From: Antedon mediterranea
Lineage: Eukaryota; Echinodermata; Crinoidea; Comatulida; Antedonidae
Direction: 5' to 3'
Length of the DNA stretch: 64,000 nucleotides
NCBI RefSeq assembly: GCF_964355755.1
Contig: NC_092678.1
Coordinates: 23,230,365 to 23,294,364, forward strand
The position numbers and the translations under genes were made by a program. This document shows positions 13,801 through 25,800 of the stretch, one piece after another. The notes beneath the pieces were generated by a model that did no database searches, was not told where the DNA came from, and saw nothing but the letters and a program-made list of their open reading frames with translations. Position 1 is the stretch's first letter; every line of letters starts with the position of its first letter.

Positions 13801-16800
13801 TCTGTCTACACTACCAAACTAGTGTAATGTGCCCAAATATGGTAGTGATATAACAACATCATGTCCATATATGGGCACATCACATTTTGTTGTCACATAA
13901 AATTTCATAGTGTAGACAGAGCTTTACTATTGAACATTAACTTCTGTCCTAGAAGGCAATATGTGCAAATGTTAATTTATTGAACAGACAATATTCTGGG
14001 ATGCCATTGACCTTGAATGAGAAATATAAAAAAAAAAAAAAGTGGATCTATTATTATAATAATAACTATCAAAAATAAACAAATAAATTTTTAAATAATT
14101 GTGAAATAAATGGTCAAAAGCGTTGATTATCTAGGCACCTGGATGACTTGCTACTTTCCTTATCCTAGCAGATTAAATGGTCACCTTTATCAAGGTAACA
14201 GGGATAATACTATTGAGGCTTTACTTTCCTGTAAAATGGGAATTTAATCCAATTGGGAAGGCGGGATGACCTTAGGGAACTTGTTTTCCCACACTCACCT
14301 TATCTTGTTTTTTTCAGTTATTTATTTAAAAAAAAGTATATTGAGCTATAGATCCGTGTTACTATAAAATATTATTTTTATTCATTGCTTATATTGGGTG
14401 ACCTCTTCAGTCAGGTTGTAATAAGAAATGGACATATAAATTTAGCGCAATTTTTTAGATACTATACTTGCACTACGTCATTATTTATTATACATTATAT
14501 AACACCTAAATTTGATTGGACGAATGTGGGTCACATGGCACGCATTAGTACACACTATTAAATGATCGTTTCATAGTACCTTTTTTCATTACCTACTTCT
14601 ACATACTCTGAACTAAGGAATGGACAGACAGACAGGTGTACTTACTTGGAGGGCACTGCTCACACTTGTTAGTTTTGTTTGAAATGTAATATCCTTCTGG
14701 GCATGGGATGCAGCTATAGCAGCGTGTAAAATAGATTAGGATGTTAGACATGCAATAGTATTATGTGTTCCCACACAGCAACCTGTATGCATTTGCGTTG
14801 AGTGCAGTGTATGTTATATGCATTGGCCGAATGCATACATGTTGCTCTTGTTTTTTTTACATTTATTTTATTCAATTTCCAGGTAAACAGAATAATTAAA
14901 CAAAACATAAAATAAACACAAATTATCTCTCATGCCAAGTGAAATTTGTCTGAAAAGTTTAGCTCATTAATAGGGAGTTTTTTAGATTTTGTAGATACCT
15001 AGAACCCCTAGATACTTCAGTAGTTTTACATCATTGGAATTCATTGTACATTGATTGAGGTTTTTTCCTCACTTGCTTTAATAGTTAACAGTTATGGTAG
15101 ATTATAGAAGCAACAGAACAAATGGAAGGTCATAGGTCATCGGACGCTCCATAACAGCAGCATAGCACAGCAGTGCGTTCACACTCACACCAAAACTGTT
15201 AAAATGCGGCACTTCTACAAACAAATGCATAAAGTTTTCACTGACCTAAAAAAAACTGTGCATGCATTCTTGGGAACTTGTTCATATAAAGTGCTGTAGG
15301 ACAGTTTTATATAACACATGCACATTCAGGATATAATAAAGCCACAATCATGCTTTTGTCTTTACAATTTAAACTAATTACTAAATTTGTATCAAGAATC
15401 TTGCAACATTGCATACTTTATTATTGCTTAATACAATTTTCAGAAAATAACGGATAAATCAATAACATATGCATAAATGCTTCAAGTGAAAAAGATTTAA
15501 CCAAATTTGATTTTATTTAAAATTTAACAAATACGATAAAAACAGTATAATTTTCATTACAGACAGAATAATACAAAATCTATACCATAACATTATACAA
15601 TGCAATTTAGTACTATCTTGCAATAAATAGCATTCCATAGCATGCACTATTGGCATTGTCTACATTATATTGCATGGTGCATTGCTATCATTCTATATAC
15701 TACAAACACAAAGCTGTTCTAATTAATAAACTTACCCCTCCATATCACTACCTACAGGACAAGCCTTGCAGTACGATGCTCCCCCATCTACTGTATTTTT
15801 GACCTCGATACTGTAAATAATCGCCCTACCAAAAAGAACAATTTAGAAAAACAAAGTCACATATAGAGTGTATTGCATAGCTTATTCAGCAGCGACAGGT
15901 AATGTTATAAGTTATTTGCACTATCAAACTTTATGTAGCAAAAAAGTGTGATGTGCCCATATATGGACATAATGATGTCATATTACTACCATATTTGTGC
16001 ACATCACACTTTTTTGTCAAACTAGTTTGATAGTGTAGACAGAGCTTTAAATACAATACGTACATGTCATTGCGGTATTTTGAACCAGCGATGTCGGAGT
16101 TGTCGTAATCTGCTTTCTGGAACGCCCACGTAAACCTTCTTTCACTCTGTTGGTTTACAGAATATCTGAAAAAAAACAACACAAAAAGATTATTTATTAA
16201 TTAGATTAAGCAATGAACAATATTAATGATTTTAATAATAATTCATTATTATAAAATATAAAAAAAATTACACAAAATAGTGTACAGAGAGAGATAAAAA
16301 TAAATAATAATATTTAAGATTTTATACAATAACAATAGGTGATCCTTTTATTCTAAATGATCACCTAATAAATCAGTTTTGAAAACACATACAGTGGATC
16401 TGTTTAACTTTTACCAGACTACATAATATAGTACATATTTTAAATATGCAAATTGAATTGAAGATGTATGATGGATAGGCCAGCAATATGTTTACCAATT
16501 ACCATTAGTTTATATACGCATGTTTAAAATGTTTTAAAATTCCATAATGTAATAACAATTTTTTTTTTTTGTATATCTCAGAGTAAACATAATTTCTATG
16601 TATATTTTATATGCAAATGACAATAAACGAAAGTAATTTTCCACTGATGAATGAATGTATTGATAAATAAAGAAAGCATGTTAATCTATATCAGAGGAAG
16701 TCATATATTCAATTGGTAATAGCTACCTGGAAAAAAATAGAAGTTGTAATCTGATAAAGACAGTAATCTAGCAACACTAACCAAGGATTCTAACAGTGAT

Positions 16801-19800
16801 AAACATATTGTTATTACTTCCTATATTTAAGTTATTAAATTAAAAAATATTATGCTTTACTGCTTTTTGAACAAAATGCTAAAAGTCCATTTCACAAATA
16901 TTCATTTATAAGAATAGATTATTGGTATTAGTCCATTTAAAATATTTTTTTTAATGTACACCAAAAAAGAAATTTCAATTTAAATTCCCCAACATGTAAA
17001 TATTACCTAATATGATGCTAAATATTTACCTGTAAGCATAATGGAACATTCTAATAAACTTATGCTCCTCCCCTTTAAGACAATTATCCAATCAGGAATG
17101 AGATCTTAATTTTGTATGTTTACTCCACACCAAGACATAGGTAACAGTAAACTGTGATTGCATGGGGTGAACAACGGTTATACTTTGGCTCCAGTAACCC
17201 CAAAATATATTTATTATTCTAATATTGGTCTATCAATATTTTAAAACATTTACTAAAGGTAAGATTATATTTATTATATTTTTATTGATAAAATCATAGT
17301 GGTAAGAATAATAAGAGAAAAATTCTTTCAAAAATTCTGAATCTATACCAGAAAATTTATCTCTAGATATTTAACTTATTCGGTCTTTTTAAACAAAAAT
17401 TTATGATGTTTTTTTTTACACTTTGGCTCTTCGTAGTCTTTCAACTGTGAATATATTTTTCATAAAAAAAGTTTTAAAAATTAATATTTCAATATATATG
17501 CATGTAAAAAACCTAGAAGAATAAAGCTACACTATCAAACTTTATGTGACCAAAAAATGTGATGTGCCCTATATGGACATGATGATGTCATATCACTACC
17601 GTATTTGGGCACATCACTACCATATTTGGGCCCATCTCATTTTTTTGTCACATAAAGTTTCAGTGTAGACAGAGCTTTAGATAAATTCTAGAGTGGATAA
17701 ACACAGTAGAATCTGTCTAGGGTGCACAAAATAATTGTATTCTCTCCTTTGAAATGAATGAGGAACCATAATGTTTTAACTTTTAAATAGGTCAACTCTT
17801 ATTCAGGGGACACCCCTACTAAAGGGAGACTTGTTGGGTCCCAAAGGTGTCCCTTAAAGAGGTTCTACCGTAATTTAGAAAATGTTACGTTCATGTTCAT
17901 GAAATACTATACATTGTATGTGTTATCATTAATGTCCTTTTACAAAATAAAGTTTCTACAAATAGATTTTGTTGAAGCTCTGGTTTGAAAGTATTTATGT
18001 AGAATTCTAACTCTAGGAGGTGAAATCATATTTCTAATGTATGCTTAATTATATTAAAAAGTATGTTTGTAGTTAGTGTTATAAGTTCTATACAATACAA
18101 GTAAGTACACCCCATTTATAAAATACAGTTAACACTAACATTTTATCCCAAAACATCCCAAACATTTGGTAAATAATATTCATCAACACAAACATTTATC
18201 GCAATATAAAAATAAAAACAATAAAATTATTTTTTTTTTACAACTATACAGATAAAATTGTATCATCAGGAAAACAATTTTGTATAGATAAAATTTAGTA
18301 TTAATTCTTAAAAAACATCTACATATTCTTAACTTGCATTATTACATTAAAAATGAACAAAATAGTTGGGCAAGGAAACATCGTAACAGAACTATATGAA
18401 AATGAGGTTTTCAAGTTGAAATTATTTTTGGTATTAGACACGTTTCTCATACATGGTATAGTGCAGACCTACTCTGATCACATGACAACATGAAAGTAGC
18501 ACCGAATGGCAGACTAACACTGCCCTCATTGGTACCATTGCAGGTTGCTCGATCATTCAACCATGAAAACATACATCCAACTAATTATCTGCAACATTCT
18601 GCTAGCTGTCCAAACGCACGCACAAGCATCTTGCTCGTCTTGTTGTGAACCGGGTACGGTTGGATTACCAGGGCCTGATGGGATACCTGGTGTAGAAGGA
18701 CCGGGTGGAATACCTGGACGTCCTGGTAAACACGGTATGCACGGTTATTCAGGCGAAAAAGGAGACAGAGGATTGGTTGGTGAACTAGGTGTGACTGGTA
18801 CAAAAGGCAGCAAAGGATACTTAGGGCCGCCAGGGCCAGATGGGGTGTGGCACGGCGATAACGGAGAAGCTGGCGATATTGGTAACACAGGACATGAAGG
18901 CCCTCTTGGTAATCGTGGCGACATAGGGAACAAAGGTCACAATGGACGTACAGGTGACGATGGCCCACCAGGGCATCCAAGGGCGTTAAACCCATCTTCA
19001 TTTTACGCAATATTTGATGGGGCGGGAGTCTGGGCTTCAACTGACAATTTTGTAGTACCATTTAATCTAGTAATGGAAAATGAAGGTGATGATTACTCGC
19101 GTCACAATGGAAAATACACAGCGCCCTCTAACGGAACCTATTTCTTTTCAACTACGGTGTACAAGAGAATTCCACAGCTGCAAGTTAGCATACAAATATT
19201 TGAGTATACTACGAAGGTTCAACGAGTCATCGCTTATTTGAAAATGGATAGCGAAGAACTGAAGGATTCGTCAACGTTGCACGCCCTCTTACATCTCGTT
19301 AAAGGAGATCAAGTGTTCATAACAATCTCGCGCGAACAGGCTCTCCTGACCGATACGAGGCGACAGACTAGTTTCATGGGATATTTGTTGATGGACGATT
19401 ACTAGAGGCCTTCAGCAAACCAGCAGACTGCAAACAAAAACTAATAACACAATCAATCTATTTATATACCAGTAAACAAAATGTAAACAAAAGTTATGAA
19501 CTATCTATCTATTTGTGATTGATTCAAAATACATTTCTTGGAATCATTTTTGTCATATTTATAAATTAGAAAGAAATTTCAGTATATTTTAAATTTCAAT
19601 AAAATAAGATAAATGATTTATTATCCCATAAAAACATTAAAAATAATGATGAATAAAAAATCCAATTTTGAATTACGGTATGGTAATGTTATGTTATTCA
19701 CTTTTTTCCCCTCCCCCAACAAAAAAAAAATTAATAAATTAATATAAAAAAAAATATATATGACAATAAATGGCCTATTCATCAACCATTTTTTTAGGGT

Positions 19801-22800
19801 GACAATATATTATATGAACTGAACACACTAAATAAAATAAAACTGTACATATTAAATCCTCAACACTGTAATAATTAATTTTTTCTGCAATTATTGGTTT
19901 TTTTGTATGTTCTAATATTATTTGAATTTGGGTATTGTAGTTGTACCGTCAAAATAACAAAATAGCTTTCAAATAATTTTATGATAAAATAATCAAAAGA
20001 AGCCATTTTAAATGCTGATTTTTCCATTTTTTTCTAAACTAAAATATATGAAATGCTTTTGGTAAAATAAATATGCGGCAAGGTACACAGTCTTGTTTGT
20101 ATTTCTTATGGTGAATTCATGAAAACAATAATAGAAAGAGAATGGTAAGATCCAATATGGATCATCTAGTATGGTACTCTACCATGCCAACCATACCAAC
20201 AATAAAGTAATTTGTATAAAGGAAAATTTGTATAATATAATAATATAACATGTTACTAATAATGTGGGGTAGACACTAACACAAACTCCCTTGCTACTTA
20301 CTACTTTGCAGGCCGATGCCGCAAAATATGAATGCAGTCCGAATAATTCTGAGCTTCCTACTCGCTCAACAAACACTAGCACAAGAAGCCTGCATTGCCT
20401 GCTGTCTCAAGGGGGCTACTGGACCACCTGGTATTTCCGGTTTCACAGGGACACCAGGAAAACCTGGCTTGCCCGCAATACATGGAATACCTGGATTTAT
20501 CGGCCCACCTGGCTTGAAAGGGGAACAAGGATTGATAGGTGACATAGGAGTAGTTGGAGAAAAAGGCGAGAAAGGTCCGAGTGGATTATCTGGCCCGGAA
20601 GGACGCTGGGATGGTGATAAAGGAGACATAGGAGAAGAAGGAGATCAAGGAAATGAAGGGAATAAAGGAAATAAAGGTTTTAGTAGCAGTAAAGGAAAGA
20701 AAGGGAATCAAGGAAGCACAGGAGACATTGGAAAGTCTCGCGTCAGCAAACCAACCTCTTTCTTTGCTGGGTATTCTGGAAGGGAAATTAAAGCCGCTGA
20801 AAATCTAATAATTGTATTTAATCTAGACTACTTCAACACAGGCAATGATTATGATCGTTCTAATGGTAAATATACCGCCCCCGTTTCGGGAACATACTTC
20901 TTCTCTACTTCCATCAGCCAAAGGGAAACGATTTTCCAATCCACGTCACTTGTAAAGCTAAGTACTTCACAAATAAAAACCTATCTTGCTACTCACTATA
21001 TGTCCAATGACGATGAAATGGATTCGATCACCCTAAGTGTTATATATCATTTAGATAAAGGTGAAAGTGTGTATGTAGAACTTACTCAAGGTTCAAGTAT
21101 AAACATTGGTGAATCAAGAATAATGACAAGTACGTTTACAGGTTACTTGATTATGGATGATTAAAATGTGCTCTTTATGTTGCAGTAGATTCACGTACAG
21201 TATCAAGTCTAGCGACATTAAACATCCTGCTGTGTCTTGTCTGCTGACAGCAACAGGTCCAAACCATACCTCCTATATACTAACTTAACCTACTGTAAAC
21301 CTCTAAATAATTTCTCTATATTATTTATTCACCAATCACACTTGTGAGATATTTCTCTTAAATAGTAAAAGTATTTTCTTTAAATTACATTGGATTTTTG
21401 AAATTTAAGGGTAAGTGTTTCCCTTTGTGAACTGTGAATACGGCCACAGTATCCCACATGGGATTAACGTTATTGTAAGACGACACGATGCTGTGGGATG
21501 TTTAAAGTCTCTAGGTGTGATACTGCTCATTATATTTTGTAAAGTATATTCATAAAAAAAGTACAAAGATAATAATAACAATTTACAAAGAATATAGATC
21601 TAAATTCAGTACAATTTAACAAAATGTTTCAGTAAAATGTGCATGCTACATTGCTAGCTGAAGTGTCTCAAACTCTCACTCGCTGGGTAGGCAACATTTT
21701 TCGGCAAATGCTACAAAATACCTACTGTATGCTATTATCAGATTGAGTAACACAAAAACATAAAACTGTGTTCCCTACTCCAAATACAAATTAATGAGCA
21801 GGTATAATGTATAAAACTAGTACGTACAGATTGGCAGGGGAAAAAGTGGGAGGAGAAGGGGATGGAGAAATTGTAACAAATTGCATAGTAATAATTGAAT
21901 AATATTTTGTAACTTTTAAACTATATAATGTGAAATCGATACATTTTCATTCTGATGAGTATAATAAAATGATGTCTATGTTTGGCATGATTGAATTACT
22001 AATTAGAAACACAGGATTTTAATTAAAATATATTCATTAGTAAAGTGAGTTAAGATTCTCTTATTTATTGTACCATAATTGTTGACAAAATAATGATTGA
22101 TAAAAATAAATACATTTTGTATTCTACTTGAAAAGAGAACGATCACCAGGTTATCAATGTTCTTCAATCTTTCTGCAGATGGCGGCACATCGCGGCATCT
22201 CTTTACTCGTCATCTTCCTCCTGTTCCTTCAGACAACCGCACAAGAGATTCAAGAAGTGATGACCTTTCCGCATTGCCCAGTTTGCTGCGAAAGAGGAGA
22301 CCCTGGTAGTCCTGGAAACCAGGGTTTACCTGGAAGCCAAGGAGTGCCTGGAGCTCCTGGAATTCACGGATTGCATGGTGAACCAGGGGCAAAAGGTGAA
22401 GTTGGCAGCATGGGATTTAAAGGTCGAAAAGGCGAAAGAGGCCCGAAAGGAGAAAGAGGGGAAATTGGCATACCAACAGCTGGTGGTGTGAATCTGAAAG
22501 GTGATCCTGGACAAAAAGGTGCAAAAGGCGAGATAGGAACAAGAGGAAGTGAGGGGCGTTCTGGCGATCAAGGAGTTCAAGGGTCAAAAGGAAGTAAAGG
22601 TCAGAAAGGTAAAAAAGGACCTAGCGCTGTCACTCCAGTTCCAGCATTCTTTGTAAAACAAACGCAAAATTTTGTAGCCCAACAAGAGCAATTGTTCATC
22701 TTTGATGAACGAATTGCTAAACGATCTATAGACGAGAAAAATCTGACGGAAGAATCAACAATAAGCAGGCAAAAACGACAATTCGTTGACGTAGACGGTC

Positions 22801-25800
22801 CAATTTTATTAAATCCTGGTGGTAGGAGGTTATCAAACGTGATTCCATTTGACACGGTCATAGTCAACGAAGAAAATGGCTGGAAAGAGAAAGACTACAT
22901 CTTTGAAGCTCCCTCAGATGGAACGTATTTATTTAGTTTTACCATTTACAAATTAGCTACTTCGAAGTATGTTGCAGCACTTTTGTACAAAAATTTTGAA
23001 GTCCTGGCCGCTACGGAAGATCAAGGTACGTCATCCGATTCGGCAACAATGACCGCTGTTGTGGATTTGCGTAAATCAGAGTTTGTATGGCTTCAGTTGG
23101 CATATCCTGGAACACTGCTTGGAAATGGCAATACTTTCTTCTCCGGACTCAAAATTCATTAAATTTTATTTTTATTATTCAAATTTTGTTTATAGCTGGA
23201 ACAAATAATTATAAATGTAAAATGAATTGTTATGACTATAAAACCATATTTCTTATTATTCACATAAATTGAATTTTTTTAATGTGAAATTACATTTTTC
23301 CAATGTACTAATTAAAATATCAAATCTATAAACTTCAGATGCTAAATGATATTCTTTGAACAGTTGAAAAATGTTTTAAAAAATTATTTAAAATAACTAT
23401 TGATAGTTATTAACTAACTGGTATAAGATCACATAATTAAAATACAGGGATACTGAAGAAGAAAAAGATAACAGAATTACTGATGCCATAACTAATAGTA
23501 TAGTAATTAGTATAGTATAATTAATAAATTATAATATTAAAGAAACAAAACCAAGGTTGAATAAATTGGGTATCAAATGATTACAATGTTGGTATTGTTC
23601 TTTACAACAGTCTACAAAAATAATGTATGATGTAACAAATTGTAAGAATCATCACCACTTTGAAATGCTTAAATGTACAGCTACTACTACAATACAAGAT
23701 ATAAACAAATCCTCAGACATCATTTCATGTTCATCTTTTTTAGCATTCAACAGAGCTTATGAGAAATGAGCGACACGTACTGGTGCTGCCTTCTCCTCTT
23801 CTTTGCCATATTTATCGTCAACTATCCTGGCGGACAAGGTCGTGACGTTGACACTTCAGGTTGCTTCCGATGTTGCTACAAAGGAGAACCAGGAATCAGT
23901 GGACAACGAGGACCTACAGGCCCACCTGGCACCATGGGATATAGTGGATACCCAGGCATAGACGGACAAAATGGAATACAAGGAGAAAACGGATTGACTG
24001 GCATGAAAGGAGAATTAGGAGATGTCGGAGTAAAAGGTTACAGAGGCGATACCGGATACCCTGGACATGGTTTCGGAATAAAAGGCGAGTCTGGTGGTAA
24101 AGGTGCGAAAGGTACTTTTGGTATACCGGGAACACCTGGTCCAAAAGGACCTCAAGGTTTGAAAGGAACAAAAGGAGACAAAGGTAGTCAAGGCGATATG
24201 GGAGACCCAGCATTATCAACGAGATGTTTCTTTTCCATGCAACTTAATAAAGGAATAATCAACACCGACAATACGCAAATTACAGTCATATATGACCGTG
24301 TTTATACCAACGAAGGTGACAACATGAATGCTGTTACTGGTATATTCACTGCACCTGTGAATGGTATCTACCATTTTGTGTCTACGATTTACCGACAAAT
24401 TGGTATTGATGATTTTGGAGTTTTCCTAAAGAAAAATCTAGAAGACGTCATATTGATGAGCGGAGGGAATGAGAATAGCACGGACACAACGAGCGCTTCG
24501 GTTATACTGCCGTTAAACGTGGATGATATCATTTATCTCACGGTTAAAGAAAACACTCAATTAATACTATCTGAGGGTGAAGGAATCATGTTTAGCGGGT
24601 ATATAATTTCAAGTACATAGACAAATTGATATGCTGAACTTTTTATGTCAAAATACTGGAAAATGTAAATTAGAACTAATGATCACATTGTTTAAACAAT
24701 TATATTTTGAGTACTATTACTAATTCAATTACAAATGATAAATAAAATGTAAAATGTTATTCAACATTAAAAACAAAAATAAAATATGTGCACAGGAAAA
24801 TTGAAACAAAATGCTTTCATCAACTAGAATAAAAATTATGTTTTAAAAATCGTAAAAATAATATCAAATGTAAATGTGGATCGAGTTAACAATAGTTAAT
24901 AAACAAAAAAAGTAATTTAATACAAAGAATTTAAATATTTAAATTGTTATCAGATTTGAGTAATCCTTAATTTTGTGTACGATTGAAACTTAAAATAGCT
25001 TTTTATATTCAATGATACTATTCAATCCTTTATATTCAGTACTGTATCAATATTATTTTCTTTCATCAAAATGTTACTATTTACTTCAATGCACAGTGTC
25101 AATGGAATTTAACAGAACTGTATACACACAATGACTTCTGTTTATTATTGATCATATCATCAACATAGTTTTCCTCGTATGGTATTAGCAGTTTTTTCAA
25201 ATTACTTTTTTCCAGTTAACAACAAAAGATGCAAAAGATGATAACGGAAAAGTGTATGCCCATGCTCCATGACACGTTCACATGCATCACAGTATTGTTA
25301 CTTGTTTCTTCGATCGTTAACAGTCAGGCGCCACCAACGGTACAACCGGGAGATGTAGAAAGCTTAAAAAACACACCAGCCTGTCATGCTTGCTGCGTCA
25401 AAGGAAGGAAAGGGATTCGTGGACTGATGGGTCACCCTGGAGTCGAAGGTCAGCCCGGTTACGAAGGAATTGAAGGAACCAATGGTCTGGAAGGAATCCA
25501 CGGACCACAGGGCAGCAGAGGTCAAAAAGGAGATGCGGGCGATATCGGAGAGAAAGGTACAATCGGAGATATTGGTCCACGTGGACCTGGGGTTGGTGAA
25601 AAAGGAGAAAAGGGATTACCGGGTGATAAAGGGTACATAGGCTTTACAGGGATTAAAGGACCACCAGGACCAATAGGATCATCAGCTTTTGCTGGAGATG
25701 AAGGTCAGAAAGGTCAAAAAGGATCTGCAGAACAACCAACCAGAGTCTTCTTTTCAGCTCGTCAAAATAGTCGCCAGACGTACGGTCCAATAAATAACTT

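Larger units (their letters stand above)
16166..18562. other. 3' part of ELAPOR intron 10 upstream of the C1q cluster
   Basis: AT-rich intron sequence with MITE copy 7, a dispersed repeat (16560-16660, related to 62845-62945) and a short TIR element (17703-17875). It must contain the promoter and probably a non-coding first exon of the first C1q gene, since a splice acceptor (TACCATTGCAG) ends at 18543. I cannot place the first exon. Confidence 0.45.

Noticed and set aside
18585-19061. Minus-strand frames within the C1q genes
   Set aside because: Shadow frames of the collagen and C1q codons; no signal peptide or domain.
22128-22178. Upstream start for C1q gene 3
   Set aside because: The extra residues precede a strong splice acceptor and push the signal peptide inside; the ATG at 22179 gives a normal secreted start.
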